A stretch of 15,230 nt of DNA from Halobacteriales archaeon (GTDB lineage Archaea > Thermoplasmatota > SW-10-69-26 > JACQPN01 > JAIVGT01), in contig JAIVGT010000003.1 in the NCBI GenBank assembly GCA_020201485.1, forward strand, positions 1 through 15,230, in the 5' to 3' direction. Both the position numbers and the translations under genes were made by a program. This document shows positions 8,621-15,230 of the stretch, piece after piece. A model generated the notes under the pieces. It searched no databases. It worked only from the letters and a program-made list of their open reading frames with translations, and was not told the DNA's origin. Position 1 is the stretch's first letter. Each line of letters starts with the position of its first letter.

Positions 8621-9859
8621 GTGCGCCGCAGCCTGCTCGTCCCAGCCGTGCTCATCGCCCTGCTGGCCCAGCCGATGCTCTCCCCGCTCGCGCACGGCGA
8701 CGACGACCCGGCGGCCTTCGACCCGCTGCGCGTGACGCCCACGCTCTACCTCGCGCCGCAAGGCGCGCTCGGCGAGCAGCCGCCGGCGGATGGCACCGTC
8801 GGCGCCCCGGAGGGCGTGCCTGGGCAACCCGGTATCGCCGTTTGGGCGCGCGACATGCCGGCGGGGCAGTTGCGCGGCGTGGCCACGCTCACGCTGAAGG
8901 CGGAGCTGGACATGCCGGCGCTCGCGCCGCCCACGGCGCGCGGGTTGTTCAACGTCACCCTCCGCCGCGGCGCGGAGGCCGTCGCGAGCGGGGAAGCCGG
9001 GCCCGCGCTCGCCACGCCCGGGCCGATGACGCTCGAGTTCCAGCTCGCCGTGGACGACGCGCCGTTCCAGCAGGGCGATGGCCTGTCGCTGGAGGTCGCG
9101 TTCCTCTGGCTGAGCGCAGGCGCGATGCCGAGCGTGCGTTACGACGTCGGCGCGGGCGGCTCCACGCTGCAGTTGCGCGAGGAGCTGCGCAGCCTCGACC
9201 AGCTCGGGCACCAGCACGCCGCGGGGGAGCGGCACGCTTTGCTGAACGCGTACCAGTTCCGCACCGGCGACCTCGGGCAGGGGCTGTGGGGGACCGACCT
9301 CGCCCTCGGCACGACGTGGGATGGGAGCCCGCTCCGGCCCGGCGTGCCGGCATCCGCGCAGCGCATCCTGGTGCAGATGCACATCACGCCTGACCTGCCG
9401 AACCCGCCCGCTTCCCTCGCCATCGACGCCTTCGGCGCGCAGACCACGGTGTATCGCGGCGAAGTGGTCGTCCGCGAGGTTCCTCGGCCGGTCGCTGGCA
9501 CCACGATCTCCTGCGGCTCCTGCGGCGCGGATGCGCGGCCGTCGTCCATCGTCTTCGCCGATGCGTCGCCGGGCAGCGCTTCGCCTGGCGGCTCGGGCGA
9601 GCCGCTGACCCAGGATGCCTTCCGCGCAACGGCCGCGTCGAGCGCGGACGACGACCAGCTCTACGTGCTCGTCCTCGCTCTTCCCGCCCTCCTCATGCTC
9701 GGCGGCGTGATGCTCTACGCCGTGCGCCAGGAGCTGCGCGCCGATGCGCACCACGCGCCGCCGCGCGGGGGCCGCGCCTCGTCCAGGGCCCAGGTGCGCG
9801 CGCCCTCGCGCAGCATCAAGCCGCCGCAGCCGCTGCGCCCGGTGACGCGCCCGCGCTAG
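8621..9859 (+). CDS. Secreted, C-terminally anchored membrane protein of unknown family
   Basis: A 412-residue protein with type I topology. An N-terminal signal peptide (RRSLLVPAVLIALLAQPMLS; likely cleavage near residue 25, after LAHG) leads to a beta-rich, Pro/Gly/Ala-rich extracellular part (about 27-340), one transmembrane helix (about 347-366, LYVLVLALPALLMLGGVMLYAV) and a basic cytoplasmic tail (369-412) rich in Arg and Pro. The only two cysteines form CGSC (298-301) before a low-complexity Ser/Gly/Asp linker. I do not recognise a domain; the repeated strand pattern suggests beta-sandwich surface domains. The GTG start at 8621 is the only one that gives a proper signal peptide. Its stop codon overlaps that of the convergent gene on the other strand. 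Confidence 0.8.
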   Translation: MRRSLLVPAVLIALLAQPMLSPLAHGDDDPAAFDPLRVTPTLYLAPQGALGEQPPADGTVGAPEGVPGQPGIAVWARDMPAGQLRGVATLTLKAELDMPALAPPTARGLFNVTLRRGAEAVASGEAGPALATPGPMTLEFQLAVDDAPFQQGDGLSLEVAFLWLSAGAMPSVRYDVGAGGSTLQLREELRSLDQLGHQHAAGERHALLNAYQFRTGDLGQGLWGTDLALGTTWDGSPLRPGVPASAQRILVQMHITPDLPNPPASLAIDAFGAQTTVYRGEVVVREVPRPVAGTTISCGSCGADARPSSIVFADASPGSASPGGSGEPLTQDAFRATAASSADDDQLYVLVLALPALLMLGGVMLYAVRQELRADAHHAPPRGGRASSRAQVRAPSRSIKPPQPLRPVTRPR

Positions 9860-10440
9860 CGGCGTCGCGCGGCGAGGAGGAGGACGAGCAACCCCGCGGA
9901 CCCGAGGTCGGGCGTGGGGCGCGCCGGGACCGGCGGCGGGGGATCCACGTGCGGCCGCGGCGGCTCCTCCTGGACGCGCACCTCGCCCAGGGCGTCGGTG
10001 GCCACCGTGCTGCGCAGGGCCGGGTCCACCGCGGGCGGGCATCCGTCCACGCCGTACGCGCTGGCCACGACCGCGAACAGGTGCGTGCCGGTGCGGACGC
10101 GGTGCTGCACCTGCAGGACGACGGGCTGCAGGACGCTCGCGTGGAACGGAGGCATGCCGCCCTGCCCCCACACGCCGCGGTCCACGGGCACGGCCGGCGT
10201 CGGGCCGAGCAGCGCGACCACCGCCGCGTCACCCGCCGCGGCGAACGTGACGTTCACGTTGCCGGGCGCGGCGCACACGGTGCGCACCTCGACGTCGAGG
10301 GGCACGGCGATGGCCACGCCCTCCCCGGGGCGCGCCGTGACCGCGGGCAGCGGGCCGAACTGCAGGGCCACGGAGCTGACCCCGTTCTGCGCCGCCGCCG
10401 TGGGCAAGAGCAGGAGGAGGAGCAGCGCGGCGCGGGGCAC
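9856..10440 (-). CDS. Small secreted protein with C-terminal sorting-like tail
   Basis: A 194-residue exported protein of no family I recognise. Signal peptide MPRAALLLLLLLPTAAA ends at a likely cleavage site before QNGVSS (about residue 17). A beta-rich middle (20-155) follows, with two cysteines (56 and 134) that could form a disulphide. A proline-rich linker (159-177: EEPPRPHVDPPPPVPARP) ends in TPDLGSAGLLVLLLAARRR. Proline linker, short hydrophobic run and terminal arginines are the pattern of archaeosortase/exosortase CTERM-type cell-surface anchors, though the hydrophobic run is short and no PGF motif is present. The GTG start (10438-10440) gives the only convincing signal peptide. It lies 48 bp downstream of corA on the same strand and may be co-transcribed with it. 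Confidence 0.75.
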   Translation of the reverse strand: MPRAALLLLLLLPTAAAQNGVSSVALQFGPLPAVTARPGEGVAIAVPLDVEVRTVCAAPGNVNVTFAAAGDAAVVALLGPTPAVPVDRGVWGQGGMPPFHASVLQPVVLQVQHRVRTGTHLFAVVASAYGVDGCPPAVDPALRSTVATDALGEVRVQEEPPRPHVDPPPPVPARPTPDLGSAGLLVLLLAARRR

Positions 10441-10488
10441 GGTGCCGCACGGTGCTGATGGGACGAAAAGCGTTGCGGCGAGATGCCG

Positions 10489-11484
10489 TCAGGCGCGGGG
10501 CTCGCGCGACCCCGGCCCCCAGAACCCGGCCCGGCGGAAGCCCCAGAGCACGGCCACCGCGCTCGCCAGCATGAGGGCGAGGGCGTAGGGGTAGCCCCAC
10601 GGCCAGCTCAGCTCCGGGATGTCGTGGAAGTTCATGCCGTACACGCCGGCGATGAGCGCGGGGACGAAGATGGCCGTGGTGAGGACGGTCAGGACGCGCA
10701 TCGTGTCGTTGAGCTGGTTGCTGACCACGCCCAGGTGCACGGTGAGGGCGTTCTGCACGAGGTCGCGGCTCTGCACGGCGTGGTCGATGAGCTCGTCCGC
10801 CTGGGCGGTCACGCGCTGGAGCACGGCTTGGGCGTCGGTGTCGATGTCCTCCGCCTCGCTGCCTGCGAGGTCTGCCGCCGCGCGCTGCACGCTGAACAGG
10901 CTGCGCTCCACCCGGAGCAGGGCGCGCTGCACGGCCAGGGCGCGGCGCGCCAAGTCCTCGCGCGGGCCGCTCATGGCGCGCTCCTCGATGCGCTCCACGT
11001 CCTCGGACCGCTCCTCCAGGGCGCGGCGCGCCTGCGCCGTGATGCGCTCCAGGAGGAGCCCGACGAGGAACGCGCCGTCGTGCCGCGCCACGCGCTGGCC
11101 GCGCGCCTCGTCGAGGAGGAGCTCGCGCAGCTCGGCCAGGGGGACGAGGTCGTCGCTGCCGTGGACGGTGAGCACGAACGGCCCGTGCAGGACCACCGCC
11201 AGGCGCGCGTCGTCGGGCAGCCGCAGGCCGAGGTAGGCTGCGCCCGCCAGGCTGGACGCGCCCGTGCTCGCGCGCAGGCTGGTGGTGAGCGCCGTGCGGC
11301 TCAGGCCGAGGCGGACGGCCAGGTCGCCCAGGTCCCGGTCGCTGATGCCCCCCGCATCCAACCACACCCGGCCGGGGGGCTTGCCGCGTCCCGCTTCGAC
11401 GGCCGTGGCCGGGTTCGTGCCGTAATCCAGGGCGCGCAGGTCCACGGGCGCGCACCGTGCGGCCGGGGCACGTACTTTGCGCAT
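10489..11484 (-). CDS. corA: CorA-family magnesium/divalent metal ion channel
   Basis: A homopentameric inner-membrane channel that takes up Mg2+ (also Co2+ or Ni2+) down the membrane potential. The 331-residue product has the large cytoplasmic alpha/beta domain (about 35-145, with FVLTVHG) and the long stalk helix (about 165-262), then TM1 (about 263-282), the signature YGMN (282-285) at the pore mouth and TM2 (about 299-315). A short basic C-terminus follows. FVPALIAGVYGMNFHDIPELSWPWGYP is close to the family consensus, and the length is usual (E. coli CorA has 316 residues). The ATG at 11482-11484 begins a basic N-terminus ahead of the domain. It is divergent from the small secreted gene at 11615, with a 130-bp gap. 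Confidence 0.93.
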   Translation of the reverse strand: MRKVRAPAARCAPVDLRALDYGTNPATAVEAGRGKPPGRVWLDAGGISDRDLGDLAVRLGLSRTALTTSLRASTGASSLAGAAYLGLRLPDDARLAVVLHGPFVLTVHGSDDLVPLAELRELLLDEARGQRVARHDGAFLVGLLLERITAQARRALEERSEDVERIEERAMSGPREDLARRALAVQRALLRVERSLFSVQRAAADLAGSEAEDIDTDAQAVLQRVTAQADELIDHAVQSRDLVQNALTVHLGVVSNQLNDTMRVLTVLTTAIFVPALIAGVYGMNFHDIPELSWPWGYPYALALMLASAVAVLWGFRRAGFWGPGSREPRA

Positions 11485-11614
11485 CGGCGCCGGGAGCCGG
11501 CTTGGGGGCCTCCGCCCATGGTCCGCGCCGCTGGATGGGTTCGAGGGAACGTCCGTCGTGGCATGCCGAAGCGCTCATGCACCCTGCCTGACAGCAGGAC
11601 GCACGGTGCGGGAC

Positions 11615-12034
11615 ATGCGATGCTTGCTCGGGGTCACGGTGCTGGCGCTCGCCCTCGGCGCGGTGCCTGCGGACGCCGGCAGCTACCAGGGCTGCAAGGA
11701 GCCGGCCGTCTTCACGAACCCCCAAGTCGGGTCGCTGAGCGCCGGGGGCCAGGCCGAGTACACGCAATGGATCTACACCCCGACCGGATCCTACATGCTC
11801 CTCGCGGACGGAAGCAGCGTGGCCATGGTGGTGCGCCTCATCGATTTCGGCGCGCAGACCTGCGCCGTGGTCTGCCAGGCGGTCGCCGCGCCGGGCGTGT
11901 CGGGCATCGCGCGGTGCGACGTGCCGGCAGGCATGTACGACATCCGGCTGCGCCCGGTCCCGGCCGGGACGAGCGCGACCTACGTGCTCACCGCGATGTG
12001 CGACTACGATCTCAGCGTGACGCTGCCCTGCTAG
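11615..12034 (+). CDS. Small secreted cysteine-containing protein, unknown function
   Basis: A 139-residue exported protein. The signal peptide (RCLLGVTVLALALGAVPADA) is probably cut before GSYQGC. The mature part has six cysteines (in YQGC, QTC, VVC, RC, MC and the C-terminal LPC), an even number suited to disulphides, and alternating strand-like segments suggesting a small beta-sandwich. No family is recognised and there is no transmembrane helix. The ATG at 11615 is preferred because the signal peptide starts there; a GTG at 11606 is in frame, and the frame extends further upstream without signal-like sequence. No ribosome-binding site is visible. Its TAG stop abuts the alaS stop on the other strand with no base between. 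Confidence 0.72.
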   Translation: MRCLLGVTVLALALGAVPADAGSYQGCKEPAVFTNPQVGSLSAGGQAEYTQWIYTPTGSYMLLADGSSVAMVVRLIDFGAQTCAVVCQAVAAPGVSGIARCDVPAGMYDIRLRPVPAGTSATYVLTAMCDYDLSVTLPC

Positions 12035-14803
12035 TCAGCCGAGCCGCTTCCGCGCCTGCTCCGCCGCGACCTGCAGCGCCTCGGCGAGCTTGCTGGCATC
12101 GGGCCCGCCGCCCTGCGCCAGCTCCGGCTTGCCTCCGCCCCCTCCCCCGGCCGCCTTGCTCGCCTCGCGCACGACCTCGCCCGCGTGCAGGTCCACGTCC
12201 TTGCTCCGCGCCACGACCACCTTGGCCCCTTCCTTGGCGCTGCCGAGGATGGCGACGACGCCTGGCTCCTTCACGAGCTCGCCGGCGAGCGTGAGCAGTT
12301 GCTCCATCGTCGCCTGCTCCTCGCTGACCACGAGCTTGACCTTGCCCACGAGCTGGGCTTGCGCGAGCAGCTTGCCCTTGCGCCCGGCCGCGGCGAGCTC
12401 GGTGAGCTCCTCCACCTGCTTGCGCAGCTGCCTCCATTCCGTGAAGAAACGCTCCGCCGCCAGGGGCAGCTTGTCCGGGGTGACGCCGAGCGTCTCGGCC
12501 GCTTTCTGGATGAGCACGTCGCGCTCCTGGAAGCGGCGCACCGCCGCCATGCCGGCGCTGAACTCGATGCGGTGCACCCCGTCCTGGATGGGCTCGGCGC
12601 GCAGGAGCTTGATGGGCCCGACCTCGGCCGTGTGCTTGACGTGCGTGCCGCCGCAGCACTCGACGTCGAACTCCTGGATGCGCACGACGCGCACGACCTT
12701 GCCGGTCGGGATGCCGCCCTGGTAGAGCTGGAAACCGAACTTCTTCTCGGCTTCGTCGCGGTCCAGCCAGAGCTTCTCCACCTGCATGTCCTCCATCACC
12801 GCCATGTTGGCCAGCGTCTCGATCTGCCGCATCTCCTCGTCCGTGATGCGCTTGAAGTGCGTGATGTCGATGCGGCTCACGTCCGCGCCCTTCTGCGCCC
12901 CGGTCTGCCACACGTGGTTGCCGAGGACGCGCCGGCTCGCGGCGAGGGTGATGTGCGTGGCGGTGTGGGCGCGCGTGTGCGCCAGGCGCTTGCCCCAGTC
13001 CACCCGCCCGTGCACCACGTCGCCCTTCCGCAGCTTGCCGCCCTCCACGGTGTGGATGACGACGCCGTCCTTCGTGTCGGCGCGGGTCACGTCGAGGAGC
13101 GCGTTCTCGCGGCCGCTGAGGAAGCCGGAGTCGCTCGGCTGCCCTCCGCCCTCGGGATAGAACGCCGTCTGGTCGAGCACGACCTCCTTGCCCTGCGCGT
13201 AGAGCACGACGGCGTCGAACTCCTTCTGCAGCGGGTTCTCGTAGTAGACGAGCTTCGTCTTCGGCAGGGCCTTGAGCTCCTTCGGCACCTGCTCCTGGGC
13301 CTTCGCCCCGCGCTTCTCGCTGCTGTGGCGGTTCGCGACCTGGGAGAAGAAGTCGTCGGGGACCTCGACCTTGACGCCCATCGGCTCCGCGACCTGCTTC
13401 ACGATCTCCGGGTTCAGCCCGTTGCTGTCGTAGAGCTCCAGGAGCTTGTCCACGCTGATGGTCGCGCCCTTGCCCAGCTTCTTCGCCTCCGCCTGGACGA
13501 GGCGCGTGCCCTTCTCGATGGTCTCGCGGTAGCGCTCCGTCTCCAGGTCCACGATGCGCATCATCGTGTCGCGGTTCGCGCGCAGCTCGGGGAAGTCCTT
13601 GCTCAACGCCTGGAGCTGGGCGTCGAGGAGCTGGACGAGCGTCGTGTCCATGCGCAGCTCCTCGATGAGGCGCAGGGCGCGGCGGATGAGCAGGCGGGCG
13701 AGGTAGCCGCCCTTGACGTTGCTGGGCACGATGCCGTCGCCGAGCATGAACGCCAGGACGCGGCTGTGGTCCGCCAGGGCGTACAGGTTCTCGAGCGGGC
13801 GCAGCTGCCGGTCCAGCTCTTCGGGGGTGACCTGGATGCCCTTGGCCCCCAGCTTGCGGGCGACCTCGGCGCGCAGGGCGATGAGCTTGACGTTGGTGTC
13901 CACGGATTGCAGGCCGGCGAGCTTCGTGACCTCGTGCTGGATGGCTTGCAGCCGCGCGTCGGGCTGCGTGTCGAGGTGCGCCAGGTGCTTCCATTGCTTC
14001 AGCAGGTCCGGCCAGAGCGCCTCGTAGATGTTCTCCGCGCCGTTGCTCGCCCACACCAGGCGCTCCAATCCATAGCCGGTGTCGACGATGCGCAGGGGCA
14101 TGAGGGAGTACGTCTCGCCCTTGAGCTCGATGCTCCCCTGCGGGTCGAGCTGCATGTTCATGAACACGAGCGTCGCCACTTCCAAGCCGGCGACGAGGAC
14201 CTCGACCGCCGGGCCGGCATTGCCGCCGCCGCTCCACGGGTTCTCCTTGTAGGTGATGAGCTTGCCGTCGATGCCCAAGGTCTTCGTGAGGAACTCGTGG
14301 CACAGCTCGACGGTGCGGTCCTTCCAGTAGATCTCCTTCTCCGGGGAGTTGAACACGTGGTGCGCCATCATCTCGAAGCACGTCAGGTGCCGGCCGGACT
14401 TGCCCACGGAGTCGAGGTCGTTCAGGCGGATGCACGGCTGGGAGATGCACAGCGGGTTCGCCGGCGGGGGCACGACGCCGCTCGTGACGTGCGGCTGGAA
14501 GTCGGCGATGCTGGCGATGGTGAGGTAGATGTCGTCGCGCCAGCGGGCGATGACCGGGTAGCGCGCCACGCGCTTGTGCCCGCGCTCCTCGTGGAACCTG
14601 AGGAAGGCCTCGCGCATCTCCGTGAGGTTGTACTTACGCTTCGTGACCGGCTTGCCGATGAACTCGTACGTGGCGCACGGCGGGTCGCCGCAGCTCTGCC
14701 GGGCCGCGTCCTGGCTCCAGAAGGGCATCTTGCAGCTCGTGCAGATGCGGCGGTGGAAGCCGTTCTTCTGGAAGTACGCGAGCTGGTACTCGTGCTCGAG
14801 CAT
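12035..14803 (-). CDS. alaS: Alanyl-tRNA synthetase (archaeal type)
   Basis: Charges tRNA-Ala with alanine and hydrolyses mischarged Ser/Gly-tRNA-Ala. The 922-residue product has, in order: an archaeal N-terminal zinc-ribbon-like cysteine cluster (C21, C24, C38, C43); the class II catalytic core (about 55-260, with the motif 2 region GRHLTCFEMMAHHVFN, 137-152, and the motif 3 region DTGYGLERLVW, 241-251); the tRNA-recognition region (about 260-500); and the editing domain with HTATH (613-617) and CGGTH (717-721), which hold the zinc-binding residues. A coiled-coil oligomerisation region (about 790-830) and the C-Ala domain with glycine-rich loop GGGGGGKPELAQGGG (886-900) complete it. All key motifs are intact. 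The ATG at 14801-14803 has no ribosome-binding site, and a TATA box about 32 bp upstream implies a very short or absent leader. Confidence 0.98.
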   Translation of the reverse strand: MLEHEYQLAYFQKNGFHRRICTSCKMPFWSQDAARQSCGDPPCATYEFIGKPVTKRKYNLTEMREAFLRFHEERGHKRVARYPVIARWRDDIYLTIASIADFQPHVTSGVVPPPANPLCISQPCIRLNDLDSVGKSGRHLTCFEMMAHHVFNSPEKEIYWKDRTVELCHEFLTKTLGIDGKLITYKENPWSGGGNAGPAVEVLVAGLEVATLVFMNMQLDPQGSIELKGETYSLMPLRIVDTGYGLERLVWASNGAENIYEALWPDLLKQWKHLAHLDTQPDARLQAIQHEVTKLAGLQSVDTNVKLIALRAEVARKLGAKGIQVTPEELDRQLRPLENLYALADHSRVLAFMLGDGIVPSNVKGGYLARLLIRRALRLIEELRMDTTLVQLLDAQLQALSKDFPELRANRDTMMRIVDLETERYRETIEKGTRLVQAEAKKLGKGATISVDKLLELYDSNGLNPEIVKQVAEPMGVKVEVPDDFFSQVANRHSSEKRGAKAQEQVPKELKALPKTKLVYYENPLQKEFDAVVLYAQGKEVVLDQTAFYPEGGGQPSDSGFLSGRENALLDVTRADTKDGVVIHTVEGGKLRKGDVVHGRVDWGKRLAHTRAHTATHITLAASRRVLGNHVWQTGAQKGADVSRIDITHFKRITDEEMRQIETLANMAVMEDMQVEKLWLDRDEAEKKFGFQLYQGGIPTGKVVRVVRIQEFDVECCGGTHVKHTAEVGPIKLLRAEPIQDGVHRIEFSAGMAAVRRFQERDVLIQKAAETLGVTPDKLPLAAERFFTEWRQLRKQVEELTELAAAGRKGKLLAQAQLVGKVKLVVSEEQATMEQLLTLAGELVKEPGVVAILGSAKEGAKVVVARSKDVDLHAGEVVREASKAAGGGGGGKPELAQGGGPDASKLAEALQVAAEQARKRLG

Positions 14804-14830
14804 GGCCGGGGCGGGGATTCCCAGGGGTGC

Positions 14831-14840
14831 GCTATAAAGG
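14831..14840 (-). promoter_or_regulatory. TATA box of alaS
   Basis: On the minus strand this reads cctttatagc, an AT-rich box centred about 32 bases before the alaS ATG. Transcription would begin about 0-7 nt before the start codon, in line with the lack of a Shine-Dalgarno motif. It sits in the 52-bp gap after the VOC gene, so alaS need not depend on upstream transcription. Confidence 0.6.
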
Positions 14841-14855
14841 CGTCGCCTGGCCGGG

Positions 14856-15230
14856 TCAGAGGTGGAGCGGGCGGGCAGGCGCGAGGACCGCTTGCGGGTC
14901 CTGCTTCCACGCCGCGGGCTGGACGTCGATGTACAGCTCGATCTCGTTGCCGTCCGGGTCCTCGATGTACAGGCTGTGCGTGACGCCGTGGTCGGTCGCG
15001 CCGTGGACGGGCACCTGGTGCTCCTGCAGCGTGCGCAGCACGGCGCGCAGCTCGTCGTCGCTCTCGCCCACCTTCAGGCCGACGTGGTACAGGCCGACGC
15101 GCCGGCCGGGCGGGATGGGCTGGGCTTGCGGCCCGACCTCGATGAGCAGGAGCTCATGGTGCGTGCGCCCGGAGCTGAACATGGCGATGGGCATGCCGGG
15201 TGGCGTCGGGATCTCCTTCCAGCCGAGCAC
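14856..15230 (-). CDS. VOC/glyoxalase-fold protein, 5' part missing at the window edge
   Basis: C-terminal 124 residues of a vicinal-oxygen-chelate protein (glyoxalase I / catechol dioxygenase superfamily); these are metal-dependent enzymes or small-molecule binding resistance proteins. The visible part starts at VLGWKEI, which in the family normally follows an FYRD-like segment about 20 residues into the protein. The valine codon GTG at the edge is therefore internal, and the true start lies outside the window. The second betaalphabetabetabeta module is visible: YHVGLKV, with H49 a probable metal ligand, and HSLYIEDPDGNEIELY (85-100), with E98 the usual last metal ligand. HHELLLIE (24-31) completes the first module. 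The substrate cannot be told. It lies 52 bp upstream of alaS on the same strand. Confidence 0.88.
   Translation of the reverse strand: MLGWKEIPTPPGMPIAMFSSGRTHHELLLIEVGPQAQPIPPGRRVGLYHVGLKVGESDDELRAVLRTLQEHQVPVHGATDHGVTHSLYIEDPDGNEIELYIDVQPAAWKQDPQAVLAPARPLHL

Noticed and set aside
8474..10171. Minus-strand open frame opposite the surface protein gene
   Set aside because: Arg/Ala-rich composition, no signal or domain; the plus-strand frame has signal peptide, transmembrane helix and tail in the right order.
12185..14983. Plus-strand open frame of over 900 codons opposite alaS
   Set aside because: Antisense shadow of a fully conserved alanyl-tRNA synthetase; composition is repetitive (Leu/Glu/Val/Asp/His) and has no recognisable domain.
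15228..15230. GTG at the window edge as start of the VOC gene
   Set aside because: It aligns with the valine before LGW inside the first module of the family, so the gene continues beyond the window.

Overview
This is high-GC (roughly 70% by eye), densely coded DNA that I read as archaeal. The ribosomal stalk genes are of the archaeal type: an L12/P1 with an alanine-rich hinge, acidic tail and terminal GLGALFG, and a long P0-like L10. The alanyl-tRNA synthetase is the archaeal form, with an N-terminal cysteine cluster. Several starts have AT-rich TATA-like boxes at archaeal spacing. Thermoplasmatota is my best guess at phylum, by inference only; the proteins are not acidic enough for haloarchaea.

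Layout: (1) 30-3788, minus strand: a four-gene run of ArsR regulator, AHSA1/SRPBCC protein, DUF1801 protein and a short UvrA-like double ABC ATPase without the UvrB-binding part. These families are common in soil bacteria, and the group looks like an acquired stress or drug-response cassette. (2) 4021-8406, plus strand: ribosomal proteins L11, L1, L10 and L12, with two multi-spanning membrane protein genes (one DUF6159-like) between L11 and L1. (3) 8407-8620: a gene-free gap with several GC hairpins. (4) 8621-12034: exported or membrane genes, namely a type I membrane protein (+), a small secreted protein with a C-terminal sorting-like tail (-), a CorA-type metal ion channel (-) and a small cysteine-containing secreted protein (+). 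(5) 12035-15230, minus strand: alanyl-tRNA synthetase and the 3' part of a VOC/glyoxalase-fold gene cut by the window edge.

Regions 2 and 5 are translation housekeeping. The L11 and L1 genes share nearly identical ribosome-binding regions, and L1 has its own clear TATA box, so the ribosomal cluster probably holds at least two transcription units. The ArsR gene starts just downstream of a perfect AT-rich palindrome that contains a TATA box, which suggests autorepression of the cassette. The two convergent gene pairs end with overlapping or abutting stop codons. No gene-free stretch exceeds 300 bases. I saw no tRNA, rRNA, CRISPR array, insertion sequence or integrase.
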